The notes under the pieces: generated by a model
Database searches by the model: none
What the model was told of the DNA's origin: nothing
The model's input: the letters and a program-made list of their open reading frames with translations, nothing else
Program-made: the position numbers and the translations under genes
Origin: Agrobacterium vitis
GTDB lineage: Bacteria; Pseudomonadota; Alphaproteobacteria; Rhizobiales; Rhizobiaceae
Direction of reading: 5' to 3'
DNA: 64,000 nt
Assembly: GCF_013426735.1 (NCBI RefSeq)
Contig: NZ_AP023272.1
Span: 3,206,501 to 3,270,500, forward strand
Shown: positions 27,342 through 35,770 of the stretch, piece by piece
How positions within the stretch are numbered: position 1 is the stretch's first letter
Layout of the letters: each line of letters begins with the position of its first letter

Positions 27342-27428
27342 ATGCTGAAATTCATTGGTGGCACGATCGGGGCCATTTTCCTGATCGGCCTGATCGTCGT
27401 CGTCTTGCTGCTCAAGCTCATATTTTGA
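27342..27428 (+). CDS. 28-residue single-pass membrane peptide
   Basis: ATG at 27342, TGA at 27426-27428, with GGAG 6 nt upstream (GAAGGAGTAGAAAA). The product starts 'MLKFIGGTIGAIFLIG' and continues as an unbroken hydrophobic stretch ending 'LLLKLIF', enough for one membrane helix flanked by lysines. It resembles small rhizobial membrane proteins and type I toxin-like peptides only in composition. It lies 128 bp outside the left att site, on the chromosomal side. Expression is not shown by sequence. Confidence 0.55.
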   Translation: MLKFIGGTIGAIFLIGLIVVVLLLKLIF

Positions 27429-27556
27429 AAGGACGGGCTTTCAAAAGCTTGTTTCAGGCGTTCGTCCAGCAAAAGTCTCACCTGTTTTTGAAGACAATCC
27501 ACTTTTTTCGACCATCAGTCTTCTGACGTCGATCTCAAAGATGTGGCATCGGAAGA

Positions 27557-27574
27557 GTGGCTGGGGCGCCTGGA
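27557..27574. other. Left attachment site (truncated tRNA-Gln 3' end)
   Basis: GTGGCTGGGGCGCCTGGA is identical to the bases covering the CCA end, acceptor stem and start of the T-arm of the tRNA-Gln at the right end. Similarity fades after this core (ACAAAATCCAG against TTCGAACCAG). Confidence 0.85.
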
Positions 27575-27685
27575 ACAAAATCCAGTATTTCCTAGCACCT
27601 TGGTTTCCTTCAACCTATTGCGTTTAAATGACTTTCCTCGCTATAAATGTTCCGGTTTAGTGTTCCGGAATGATGGGGCGGTGGC

Positions 27686-29518
27686 GTGGCACGACAGGCA
27701 GCAATGAAACGCAGAGCGACGAGCGGTGTCTGGTATATCCGTATATTCATACCTGTAGATTTGCAGCCCCATTACGGTGTCGAGGATAAGAAGATTTCGC
27801 TTCGCACGACCGATGAGGCGAAGGCAAAGATCGCCTACAATCGCGAGAGGGTGAAGTGGGATGAGATTTTCTATGACCTCCGCAGCCGCCGTAATCTGAC
27901 AAGCGAAGACAAGGCCGTTGCAGTTTGGGAGCACTACGAAAGCACCCTTCAGCGCGACGACGAGAAGCGGAAAGCCATGCCCTCCCCCGCTGATATCGCG
28001 GCTGAAGAGGAAAAGGTTTGGCGTAAGATCGAACGCAACATCATTAGCTCAGATGATTTCATCGGTATGATAAATGCACATGCTGACCTTGAGATTATGC
28101 TTCGTGCTCGAACCGATGACGCCAATTATCGCACTCGTCGTCTCGCCGCGCTCAAGCGGGAAATTGTCACTCGCGATTTCCGGCTCATTATGACGGACAC
28201 AGATGCATTCATTGCAAAACATCGCCTTATCGTTGACAAGCCGTCCGATGAATACAGCGACCTGTGTGGTCTAATGATGCGCAGCGAGATACAGGCTCTT
28301 GAACGGACCATTGAGCGTGATGCAGGCAATTATTCTGGCATCTCTACCGATTCAATTGTGAAGCCCGCACGCCATGCAGTTAAAGAGGTAGCGGCCCCGG
28401 GTGAAACCATTTCGGAGCTTTTCGAAAAATATGCACGTGAAAACCCAAACGGCGTCACTGCTGATACACTTAATCAAGCTCGCCGGGACGTCGGCACCTT
28501 CATTCAATATGTTGGGAATAATTTTCCGGCGCATTGTATCAATAAGAAAGCAGCTCGCGAATGGAAAGATCTGCTAATCCGATATCCCGTTAAGGCGACT
28601 GAAACGAAGGTATTCGCGGGAATGTCTATCATGCAGATCGTCAAGCACAACGAAACGGTCGGCAAGCCTGCTTTAACCTCGCGCACCGTCAACCGTTATC
28701 TCTCAAGCCTTGCAGCTTTTTGCCACTGGCTTGCCTCGCATGGCTACATTGATGGCAATCCTATCGAAGGCATGTCCTTACCAAAAGATAAGAGGAAAAA
28801 GGTATTCCCTTTCTCGTCAGAACAAATGGACCTACTGTTTCACTCGCCACTTTTTACGGGATGCCAGAGCGCGGATGCCCCGCGCTTCTGGAGTAAAGCA
28901 GGCAATATCCAAATTCGTGATCATCGATTTTGGGTGCCGCTTGTCATGCTCTATTCTGGTGCGCGACCGGCAGAGATTGCACAGCTTCTTCTTTCCGACG
29001 TTCGGAAAGATCATGGACATTGGGTGATGGACATCACCGAAACCGAGGGCGGCCCCGAGGATATCGAAGCTTTTAAAAGCCTAAAAACGGCAGGGTCGCG
29101 CCGTGTGGTTCCAGTTCACAAAAAGCTCATCAAACTTGGCTTCCTCGACTACTATACCTCTATCAAGCAAGCTGGACATATCCGCCTTTTTCCTCTTGCC
29201 GAACGCAATTCTCGCGGACAAATGATTGCTGACTTTAGTCGGGAATTCGGTCGCTACCTTACCCGTATCGGATTGAAAAAGGGGCGTGGTATTTCGTTAT
29301 ATTCCTTCCGTCATGGCGCTTTTGACGCAATGCGCCGGGCGGGCTTTTTGGATGAGCAATTCAACTTCATTTTCGGCCATGTGAATGGAAATAAGGTAAC
29401 ACGCGGTTACGGAGTGCTTCCCGAGGGCGTTCTCGAAAAGCGCGTCGAGCTGGTGAATGCCATCTCTTATCCCGGTTTATGCTTGCAGCATTTAGCGAGC
29501 TGTAAAGCAATTACCTAG
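27686..29518 (+). CDS. Tyrosine-family site-specific integrase
   Basis: A 610-residue integrase, longer than most phage integrases. The N-terminal ~200 residues ('RRATSGVWYIRIFIPVDLQPHYG') form an arm-binding and linker region like that of rhizobial and other proteobacterial integrases. A SAM-like core-binding domain lies around 250-370 ('ISELFEKYARENPNG', 'VNRYLSSLAAFCHWLASHGYIDGNP'). The catalytic domain follows: Arg in 'MLYSGARPAEIAQL', R-H in 'SLYSFRHGAFDAMRRAG', His in 'FGHVNGNK' and the nucleophile Tyr in 'TRGYGVLPEG'. Expected to recombine the element into tRNA-Gln. Starts 112 bp inside the left att site. Confidence 0.92.
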   Translation: MARQAAMKRRATSGVWYIRIFIPVDLQPHYGVEDKKISLRTTDEAKAKIAYNRERVKWDEIFYDLRSRRNLTSEDKAVAVWEHYESTLQRDDEKRKAMPSPADIAAEEEKVWRKIERNIISSDDFIGMINAHADLEIMLRARTDDANYRTRRLAALKREIVTRDFRLIMTDTDAFIAKHRLIVDKPSDEYSDLCGLMMRSEIQALERTIERDAGNYSGISTDSIVKPARHAVKEVAAPGETISELFEKYARENPNGVTADTLNQARRDVGTFIQYVGNNFPAHCINKKAAREWKDLLIRYPVKATETKVFAGMSIMQIVKHNETVGKPALTSRTVNRYLSSLAAFCHWLASHGYIDGNPIEGMSLPKDKRKKVFPFSSEQMDLLFHSPLFTGCQSADAPRFWSKAGNIQIRDHRFWVPLVMLYSGARPAEIAQLLLSDVRKDHGHWVMDITETEGGPEDIEAFKSLKTAGSRRVVPVHKKLIKLGFLDYYTSIKQAGHIRLFPLAERNSRGQMIADFSREFGRYLTRIGLKKGRGISLYSFRHGAFDAMRRAGFLDEQFNFIFGHVNGNKVTRGYGVLPEGVLEKRVELVNAISYPGLCLQHLASCKAIT

Positions 29519-29544
29519 ACCCTCCGTTATATGGAAAAGCCTCA

Positions 29545-29859
29545 TTAGATCTTCTGAGAAACCCTAAAGAACGATTTTAAGATATCGGCTTCGTTCACTT
29601 GGCCAAAGTAGCACATGGACATGTCCGACGGATCGAAGACTACTGCCATGTCGTGTTGGGGACTTAGGTCGGCGCAAACTGACTTCGCAAAGTTGACGGT
29701 GTCAAACGTCGACTCGGCTAGAATGAAAGACGTCGTGCTGTCCCACAATCCCTTTTTCTGAGCATGCGCGGCTTCCATCAGACCCTTGCGCCGTTGATCA
29801 TAAGATCTACCCACCGCAGTCTGATCAGCGATGCGAAACGATATGCAATAGTATGCCAT
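29545..29859 (-). CDS. Small hypothetical protein, possibly ferredoxin-like fold
   Basis: Start set at 29859 ('MAYYCISFRIADQTAVGRSY', 104 residues) because GGAG lies 6 nt upstream; the longer frame to 29904 adds 15 poor residues. 'GLWDSTTSFILAESTFDTVNFAKSV' and the overall beta-alpha-beta pattern recall the small SinR/Cas2-like ferredoxin-fold proteins, but this is a weak visual match. It converges on the integrase gene, 26 bp away. It could be a regulator of the element; no helix-turn-helix is seen. Confidence 0.55.
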   Translation of the reverse strand: MAYYCISFRIADQTAVGRSYDQRRKGLMEAAHAQKKGLWDSTTSFILAESTFDTVNFAKSVCADLSPQHDMAVVFDPSDMSMCYFGQVNEADILKSFFRVSQKI

Positions 29860-30044
29860 TCGATTCTCCGATGTAGGAACTACAGAGTAGCCAGGCCCTT
29901 CCACTCTTATCTAAGGCGGCAGGTTAGCTCGGTTCCGCAGCAGAGCGCTGCGATGACTCTAAATCATCTGGAAACGCGGTCAGAAACAAGCCCCAAGGGT
30001 ATAAAAATTTAGTCTATACTCAAATAGAAACGCCTTTAATTGAG

Positions 30045-30074
30045 GGATTATTTTCATATTTAGGATTATTTTCA
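30045..30074. promoter_or_regulatory. Two direct repeats upstream of the structural operon
   Basis: GGATTATTTTCA occurs at 30045-30056 and 30063-30074, spaced 18 bp start to start, about 70 bp before the portal start in an AT-rich stretch. They may bind an activator or repressor of the late operon. A third, partial GGGATT follows. Confidence 0.35.
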
Positions 30075-30141
30075 AAAAAGGGATTCACAGCGGATTCCGG
30101 CCATGAGACAATAGTTCCAGATATAAATTCTGGAGCTAAAG

Positions 30142-31383
30142 ATGAAATTTGCCTCGGCGTTCACTGCCGTTAAGACTGCTATCGGCCTTCCGCCGGAGCA
30201 TAAGGCATTTTCGCTTTCCGATCCTGTTATCAACGACATTTTCGGCGTCATTCCGACCGCATCCGGCGTGTCCGTTACTGGATATTCGGCGATGCAAGTC
30301 CCGGCAGTTCTTCAAGCCGTCCGCTTAATCTCTGAAAACGTCGGTTCAGTGCCTTGCAAGCTCTACCGCGAAGTCGAGGATAGCAAAGAACCGGCCAAGA
30401 ATCATCCCGCCCATAAGATCACCCATAGCCGTGCGAACGACTGGACCAGCGCAGGACAGCTTCGTATCGACCTCACGATTGACGCCCTGCTTCATGGTGC
30501 TGGCTATGCGCAGGTAGTCCGCGCGTCCGACGACCGCCCCTTAGAGCTGCACCGACTGGACCCTTCCAAGGTGCAGCGCAGTTGCGAAGACGATGGTGAG
30601 CCCTTCTATATGGTTTCGACAGATCGCGGACAGCGGCGGCTTTCCTATCGTGACGTTCTTTATATCCCTGCTTTCGGCGACGTCTCACCGGTCAAATTTG
30701 GCCGCGAGGCCATCGGTATATCCTCTCTTCTTGAAAAACATGCCGCGCAGTTGTTTGGGAGCGGCGCACGCCCGGCTGCGATGATCTTCAATGAGGGCAA
30801 GGCGCTTGTCGGCGAAGACAATGGCGCAAAGACCATCAGCAACATCTTCAGATCGTGGCGCACAGCCTTTAGCGGCGGAAAACAATCCTCGCCGCTCATT
30901 CTGGACAGTGGTTGGAAATACCAACAGATTGCTTTGACCAGCACTGATGCACAGTTCATCGAAAACCGTCTTGAACAGATCAACGACATCGCTCGCATCT
31001 TCGGCGTTCCACCCTCCATGCTCTACCAATTGGAAAGAGCGACCTGGAGTAACGCGGAGCAGATGGCAGCAAGCTTTCTTCAGCTCTGCCTCCGGCCTTG
31101 GCTGGATAAGTGGCAGGACGCCTATGCGACCGTGCTTCTCGCCGATGTAGAGCACGACGATCATTATTTCGAGTTCGTCATTGATGATCTTCAGCGTGCT
31201 GATGCGGCAGGTCGCGCCGAAATCTTCGGCAAGCTCGTCGCTATGCGCGCAATGACGCCGAATGAAGTCCGCGCCGCGATGAACCTGCCGGCGCTACCGG
31301 GCGGTAATGAACTTGCAAATCCCTACACGACCGCAACCACGACCGATCCGGCTAATCGTGAACCACCGAAGGAAGCAGCATGA
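30142..31383 (+). CDS. HK97-family phage portal protein
   Basis: A 413-residue portal protein, the dodecameric ring through which DNA enters the capsid. Family features: 'SGYSAMQVPAVLQAVRLISENVGSVPCKLY'-type N-terminus, 'LLHGAGYAQVVR', 'DVLYIPAFG' and the typical 'QFIENRLEQINDIARIFGVPPSML' followed by 'ATWSNAEQMAASFLQLCLRPWL'. GGAGCTAAAG precedes the ATG. First gene of a long head operon; it overlaps the next gene by 4 nt. Confidence 0.92.
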   Translation: MKFASAFTAVKTAIGLPPEHKAFSLSDPVINDIFGVIPTASGVSVTGYSAMQVPAVLQAVRLISENVGSVPCKLYREVEDSKEPAKNHPAHKITHSRANDWTSAGQLRIDLTIDALLHGAGYAQVVRASDDRPLELHRLDPSKVQRSCEDDGEPFYMVSTDRGQRRLSYRDVLYIPAFGDVSPVKFGREAIGISSLLEKHAAQLFGSGARPAAMIFNEGKALVGEDNGAKTISNIFRSWRTAFSGGKQSSPLILDSGWKYQQIALTSTDAQFIENRLEQINDIARIFGVPPSMLYQLERATWSNAEQMAASFLQLCLRPWLDKWQDAYATVLLADVEHDDHYFEFVIDDLQRADAAGRAEIFGKLVAMRAMTPNEVRAAMNLPALPGGNELANPYTTATTTDPANREPPKEAA

Positions 31384-31565
31384 AGATCGAACTCAGACAA
31401 GCAATTTGCGACGTGATGATTCTCGCCCGCACGATCAAAGACAACCCGGCCTTCGATGACACTTCTCGTGCAGCAGCAGCCCGCGTTGTCGAGCAGGCCG
31501 GAGCCGGCATTTATATCGGCAGCGGCTGGACGTTCCGGCTATGGCAGAAAATCACAGCCGCATGA
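31380..31565 (+). CDS. Small phage protein of unknown function
   Basis: A 61-residue ORF, 'MKIELRQAICDVMILARTIKDNPAFDD', overlapping portal by 4 nt (ATGA) and the next gene by 4 nt, so translation is coupled. Helical, no recognised domain. Confidence 0.65.
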   Translation: MKIELRQAICDVMILARTIKDNPAFDDTSRAAAARVVEQAGAGIYIGSGWTFRLWQKITAA

Positions 31566-31879
31566 TTTCTCATACCGCCTATTTTGGGGACGGAGAGAAG
31601 ACCTTCACCCTCACATCTCCCATGATCGATGAATTGCAACGCAAGACCGGCGTTGGCGTCGGCGCGCTCTATGCCCGCTTCATGCGGCAAGATTTCCATT
31701 TTGCCGACATCGTTGAAATCATCCGCACCGGCCTAGTCGGTGGCGGGTCGTCGCCAGCGGAAGCGCAGGCCCTTGTCGATACTTACGCAAAGCCACGCCC
31801 TATTATGGAGGTGCTGCCTCTTGCCTTTGACATTCTGGATGCTCGATGGAGCGGCAAGCCGGAAGAGGCTAGCAAATGA
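31562..31879 (+). CDS. GTA-gp10-like tail assembly chaperone
   Basis: A 105-residue protein starting at 31562 ('MISHTAYFGDGEKTFTLTSP'), where ATGA overlaps the preceding stop. The pattern 'MIDELQRKTGVGVGALYARFM' and 'DIVEIIRTGLVGGGSSPAEAQALVD' fits the phage tail-assembly chaperone family found in gene transfer agents. Such chaperones normally act on the tape measure protein, here 7 kb downstream. Its position between portal and capsid is unusual. Confidence 0.7.
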   Translation: MISHTAYFGDGEKTFTLTSPMIDELQRKTGVGVGALYARFMRQDFHFADIVEIIRTGLVGGGSSPAEAQALVDTYAKPRPIMEVLPLAFDILDARWSGKPEEASK

Positions 31880-33417
31880 TTGAACCTAAGAGCCTCGAAA
31901 TCAAGGCTGATGTCTCGATTGACGACACCGGCACCGTTACCGGCATCGCATGGCCTTTCGGATCGCCGGATAGCGTCGGTGACGTTATCGAGAAAGGCAC
32001 CATCTCCTTCGCCAATTCAGTGCCAATGGTCATGGAACACGACCAGAAGAAAGTTGTCGGCGTTTGGGAAACCTACGCCGAAACCGACAATGGCCTGGAG
32101 GTGAAGGGCCATTTGTTTGTGGAAGGCATCGAACCTGCCCGTGATGCCCACCGGCAACTGAAGGCCGGGAAGATCGGCGGCTTATCCATTGGCTTCCGTC
32201 ACACCGGCTTTGAACCGCATGGCGTCGGTGGCCGCGTCTTCAAGTCCATCACCATCAATGAAATCAGCCTTTGCCGTCGCCCGATTCATCCGGGCGCCCG
32301 CATCACCGTTATCAAATCCCAGATCGAGGAAAATATGGAAAGCGAAATCGAGAATGCCTCGGAGACAAACACCGACCCGGTTGTCACCCCGCAGGAACTG
32401 AAGGCCATCAAGGCCCGAATGGACAAACTAGAGGCAAAGGCAAACCGCCCGCTTGCTTCAAATAATAACCAGCCCAACGGCGAAAACGACAACGCGCGCA
32501 AGGTGTTTGGCGATTTCCTCCGCACCGGCTACCAAGACGCACCGGACATGGTGAAGAAGGCGCTCACCGTGTCGAGCGATGCGCCCGGCTACATTCTGGC
32601 CCCGGAAGAAACCAGCAGCGAATTCATTCGCAACCTCGTCGAGTTCTCACCGGTGCGCGGCATCGCTGATGTTCGTTCGACCGGTTCGCACACCGTCATT
32701 CTACCAAAGCGCTTGACGGTCACGAACGCAAAGTGGAAGGGCGAAGCAGTTGCGTCTGAGGCATCCGAACCGACGTTCGACCAGATGGAATTTTCCGTCA
32801 AGGAAATGACCACGCACGTCGATGTTGGCAATTGGCTCATTGAAGATGCCAGCCATGACGTCGAACAGGAAATCCGTCTCGCTTTGGCCGAAGACTTTGG
32901 CGCGAAGGAAGGCCTCGCATTCGTCAACGGCAGCGCAGCCCTTGAGCCGAAGGGCTTCATGGCCGAAGCAGGCATCACCAGCAACCTTAACGGCCATGCC
33001 ACCAATCTGAACGCCGACGCGCTCATCAAGCTCATGTATTTGCTGCCGGGCATTTACCGCAATCGCGGAACGTGGGCCATGAACGGCACCACGCTCGCCG
33101 TCATCCGCACTCTGAAGGACGGCAACGGCAATTATCTGTGGCAACCGTCCTATCAGGCAGGCCAGCCCGAAACCATCCTTGGCCGTCCGGTGGTCGAACT
33201 TCTCGATATGCCCGATGTTGCCGCGAACGCCTTCCCGATCATCTTCGGCGACTTTAAGGCCGGTTATCGCATCTATGACCGCATCGAGCTTCAGGTTCGC
33301 CCGAACCCTTATCTTCTGGCGACCGAAGGCCTGATCCGATTCCATGCTCGCCGTCGCGTCGGCGCTGGCGTGGTCCGCGCCGACGTCTTCCGCAAGCTGA
33401 AGATGGCAACGGCCTAA
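31876..33417 (+). CDS. Fused HK97 prohead protease and major capsid protein
   Basis: A 513-residue fusion. Residues 1-155 are an HK97 prohead protease: 'GIAWPFGSPDSVGDVIEKGTI', 'VPMVMEHDQKKVVGVW' (His of the catalytic set), 'IGGLSIGFRHTG' (Ser) and 'INEISLCRRPIHPGA' (Glu). A charged segment (about 155-215) resembles the capsid delta/scaffold domain. Residues 220-513 are an HK97-fold capsid ('GYILAPEETSSEFIRNLVEFSPVRGIADVRST', 'LAEDFGAKEGLAFVNGSA', 'WAMNGTTLAVIRTLKDGNGNYLWQPS', 'GRPVVELLDMPDVA'). Usually two genes; here one reading frame, so the protease must cut itself from the shell. Confidence 0.9.
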   Translation: MIEPKSLEIKADVSIDDTGTVTGIAWPFGSPDSVGDVIEKGTISFANSVPMVMEHDQKKVVGVWETYAETDNGLEVKGHLFVEGIEPARDAHRQLKAGKIGGLSIGFRHTGFEPHGVGGRVFKSITINEISLCRRPIHPGARITVIKSQIEENMESEIENASETNTDPVVTPQELKAIKARMDKLEAKANRPLASNNNQPNGENDNARKVFGDFLRTGYQDAPDMVKKALTVSSDAPGYILAPEETSSEFIRNLVEFSPVRGIADVRSTGSHTVILPKRLTVTNAKWKGEAVASEASEPTFDQMEFSVKEMTTHVDVGNWLIEDASHDVEQEIRLALAEDFGAKEGLAFVNGSAALEPKGFMAEAGITSNLNGHATNLNADALIKLMYLLPGIYRNRGTWAMNGTTLAVIRTLKDGNGNYLWQPSYQAGQPETILGRPVVELLDMPDVAANAFPIIFGDFKAGYRIYDRIELQVRPNPYLLATEGLIRFHARRRVGAGVVRADVFRKLKMATA

Positions 33418-33420
33418 ACC

Positions 33421-34017
33421 ATGACATACCAGCGGCCCGCATATGAGGAAGTGGCGATTGCGCACGGTGGCAGCACCTTGACGCTTCGCCCGACCCTGCG
33501 GGCCGCTGCCACTCTTGAGGCCCGCTATAGTTTTCCGGCACTCTTCCGTGCGCTGGACGAATGCGACTTCACAATTGTTTCTGATATCATCCTGACGTGT
33601 TCCACCTCGCGACAGGATGCAGTGGCCTTCCTTGGGGCGGGAAGCGGAAGGCCACTTTCACCCTTCTTCCGCAGCGTTCAAGCGCCTCTCTATCAGTTAG
33701 TCAGCATGTTGACGCCGGCACCGGCACCGAACGCGAAGCCCGTTACCAACACCGGCAAGCCTTTGCCATGGGCGGAATACTACGCCGCCCTTTTCGAACA
33801 CGCGACCGGCTGGCTCAATTGGTCGCCAGAAACTGCTTGGAACAGCACGCCGACCGAGATCGACCGCGCTTATGCCGGCCATATCTCCAAGTTGAAGGCC
33901 GTTCATGGCAGCAGCGAAGAGGACGAGAAGCAAGCAGCAACGCCTGAGCCTGATGCCAGCTTCGACCGCAACGGCCTCGAGGCCTTGCGCAGCAACATCC
34001 AGAGGCACGGTCGATGA
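33421..34017 (+). CDS. Phage morphogenesis protein, tail-chaperone-like
   Basis: A 198-residue protein. The first ~100 residues begin 'YEEVAIAHGGSTLTLRPTLRAAATLEAR', a layout like tail assembly chaperones; 'LNWSPETAWNSTPTEIDRAYAGH' resembles the short motif of proteins that follow tail tube genes in rhizobial phages and GTAs. The acidic C-terminus is unstructured-looking. Overlaps the HNH gene by 4 nt. Exact role uncertain. Confidence 0.55.
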   Translation: MTYQRPAYEEVAIAHGGSTLTLRPTLRAAATLEARYSFPALFRALDECDFTIVSDIILTCSTSRQDAVAFLGAGSGRPLSPFFRSVQAPLYQLVSMLTPAPAPNAKPVTNTGKPLPWAEYYAALFEHATGWLNWSPETAWNSTPTEIDRAYAGHISKLKAVHGSSEEDEKQAATPEPDASFDRNGLEALRSNIQRHGR

Positions 34018-34358
34018 GCAAGCCGCCCCGCATCTGTTCTTGTGGCCGTGTCGTGGCCCATGGCGTCCTCTGCGAATGCCAGCGCGCCCAAACCCGCGAA
34101 CGTAACCAGCGCCATGATGCCCGGCGTGCTTCAGCCCGCGAACGCGGCTACGACCATCAATGGCGCAAGGCCCGGATCGAATACCTCGCCTCGCATCCTT
34201 ATTGCGCCATGTCCGGTTGTGGCAAACCAGCTTCTGTCGTGGATCACATTATCCCACATCGTGGTGACAAGAACCTGTTTTGGAGCCGCACCAACTGGCA
34301 ACCCCTTTGCGCACCCTGCCACAACTCCATCAAGCAACGGCAGGAAAGAGCGTTATGA
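34014..34358 (+). CDS. HNH endonuclease
   Basis: A 114-residue HNH nuclease. The core is 'SVVDHIIPHRGDKNLFWSRTNWQPLCAPCHNSIKQRQE', with the His-Asn-His set and a CxxC pair ('GCGKPA', 'CAPCH') for structural zinc. An additional Cys-rich N-terminus ('ICSCGRVVAHGVLCECQ') may bind zinc. In HK97-type phages the HNH protein works with terminase during DNA packaging. Coupled to the upstream gene by ATGA. Confidence 0.88.
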   Translation: MSKPPRICSCGRVVAHGVLCECQRAQTRERNQRHDARRASARERGYDHQWRKARIEYLASHPYCAMSGCGKPASVVDHIIPHRGDKNLFWSRTNWQPLCAPCHNSIKQRQERAL

Positions 34359-34363
34359 AGCGA

Positions 34364-34873
34364 TCAAAAGTCGTGCGGATTGAAGTTTGTTCTAACTCGC
34401 CCACTCTGCCAATCCGTCTTCTTAAATCTGAAGGTGTGATCTCTGTTTGTTTGGCAAACCTTGAAATCACTCTCGCCTACAATGAAGCTGATAAGCCTGT
34501 CACGGTTCATACAGACCGGACAGACGAAATGGGTGGGATGCCCGTCAGCCATCGCTTCTTTCAGCCTGTAAACCATGTCTCCCTCAATGGTCTGGAAAAG
34601 GCCATAGCGTGCTTTCTCTTTGTCAAAATCCTGTTGCGCTTGCAATTCAGCGCTGAGCGTCTTCAGCGCCTGACTAAGCTGCACGTTAGCCATATTCGCC
34701 ATAGTCAGTTCAGCAGCAAGATCATTGAGCAGCTCAGATGCTTTGCTGTTGTCAGGCGCTTTCCCGCCTTCGAACATTCCTTTTATCGTCGAGATGGTCG
34801 AAGCCGCCTTGCCGGTAAGACCGACAGCACTCGACGCAAGCCCCAGCGCTTCATTGAAGGTGGAAAGATCCAT
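34364..34873 (-). CDS. Inverted moron: hypothetical protein with C-terminal zinc ribbon
   Basis: A 169-residue protein read against all surrounding head genes. The N-terminal part (about 1-40) is small-residue rich, 60-100 is a helical coiled-coil-like segment ('SQALKTLSAELQAQQDFDKEKARYG'). The C-terminus has 'FVCPVCMNRDRLISF' and 'VCQTNRDH', giving C-x2-C and C/H ligands of a zinc ribbon. CGGAGAA lies 9 nt before the ATG, so it has its own expression signals. Such inverted insertions in structural operons are typically lysogen-expressed cargo. Similar coiled-coil/Zn-ribbon proteins are known as hypothetical proteins only. Function unknown. Confidence 0.65.
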   Translation of the reverse strand: MDLSTFNEALGLASSAVGLTGKAASTISTIKGMFEGGKAPDNSKASELLNDLAAELTMANMANVQLSQALKTLSAELQAQQDFDKEKARYGLFQTIEGDMVYRLKEAMADGHPTHFVCPVCMNRDRLISFIVGESDFKVCQTNRDHTFRFKKTDWQSGRVRTNFNPHDF

Positions 34874-35046
34874 TTCACAATTCTCCGCTCTCTTACCCCT
34901 AGGTCGGAATCCTATTCCTCTTCAACCAGCACAACAAGAACGCACCCGGGGGTGGTTCTTGATTTCCACGGGTTTACGGGGACCGGCGCCGGGAGCACCG
35001 CTCAAGAGAGCACGAATATAATTTTTTCCAGAAAGGTCGAAAACGC

Positions 35047-35349
35047 ATGAGCAGCGTCACGCTTTCGCTCGCGAAATCACATATGAACATCGACGGCACG
35101 ACTGACGATGAATTGATTTCCTTCTATATCGAAGCCGCAGACGCTTGGCTCGGCAACTTCATCGGCAAGCAACTCGCCACCTTCGATCCTGTCCCGGCAG
35201 ACCTGAAGCATGCCGTGCTGTTGCTGACTTCCTATTATTATGAGCAACGCGAGGCTATCGCAGCTGGCATTTCCATGCAGTTTGCACCGCTCGGCGTGAC
35301 GAATATCGCCAATTCTTACCGTGAAGATTGGTTTGGCAATGGCGAATAA
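35047..35349 (+). CDS. gp6-like head-tail connector
   Basis: A 100-residue protein of the HK97 gp6-like connector family: 'LSLAKSHMNIDGTTDDELISFYIEAADAWLGNFIGK' and 'LKHAVLLLTSYYYEQREAI'. Such proteins form a ring below the portal. It follows the inverted moron with a 170-bp gap, then overlaps the next gene by 11 nt. Confidence 0.88.
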   Translation: MSSVTLSLAKSHMNIDGTTDDELISFYIEAADAWLGNFIGKQLATFDPVPADLKHAVLLLTSYYYEQREAIAAGISMQFAPLGVTNIANSYREDWFGNGE

Positions 35350-35770
35350 TAAGGACAACGGCCTCGCCAAGACGCTTGCGGCTATGGATCGCGCCCGGCG
35401 CGCACCGCGCGAAGCCATCATGCCAGCCCTTCTAAAGTCCGGCCAAGAGCTTGCCAATGCTCAAAAAGCACTTGCCGAAACGTCGCGCGATACCGGCGCA
35501 CTGATCGACAGCATTACTGTGACTATGCCCGGCCAATCGACGCCAGCATATTCGCAACCGGGCGGATCGCGTGTTGCCGGTGACACAGAGGTGATCGTCA
35601 CCGCTGGAAACACCGATGTCCGTTATGCGCACCTTGTCGAATACGGCACATCCGACACGGACGCCCAGCCATTCTTTTGGCCGGCGCTTCGCCTGCTACG
35701 TAAGCGCCTGCAAAACCGTATCAATCGTGCCGCGAAGAAGGCCGTTAAAGACGCATGGAATAAGCAATGA
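35339..35770 (+). CDS. HK97 gp10-family neck protein
   Basis: A 143-residue protein ('MANNKDNGLAKTLAAMDRA...'); the start at 35339 is preferred to a GTG at 35321. 'ELANAQKALAETSRDTGALIDSITV' and 'YAHLVEYGTSDTDAQPFFWPALR' are the standard HK97-gp10/tail-completion signature. Joins the connector to the tail. Overlaps the next gene by 4 nt. Confidence 0.88.
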   Translation: MANNKDNGLAKTLAAMDRARRAPREAIMPALLKSGQELANAQKALAETSRDTGALIDSITVTMPGQSTPAYSQPGGSRVAGDTEVIVTAGNTDVRYAHLVEYGTSDTDAQPFFWPALRLLRKRLQNRINRAAKKAVKDAWNKQ

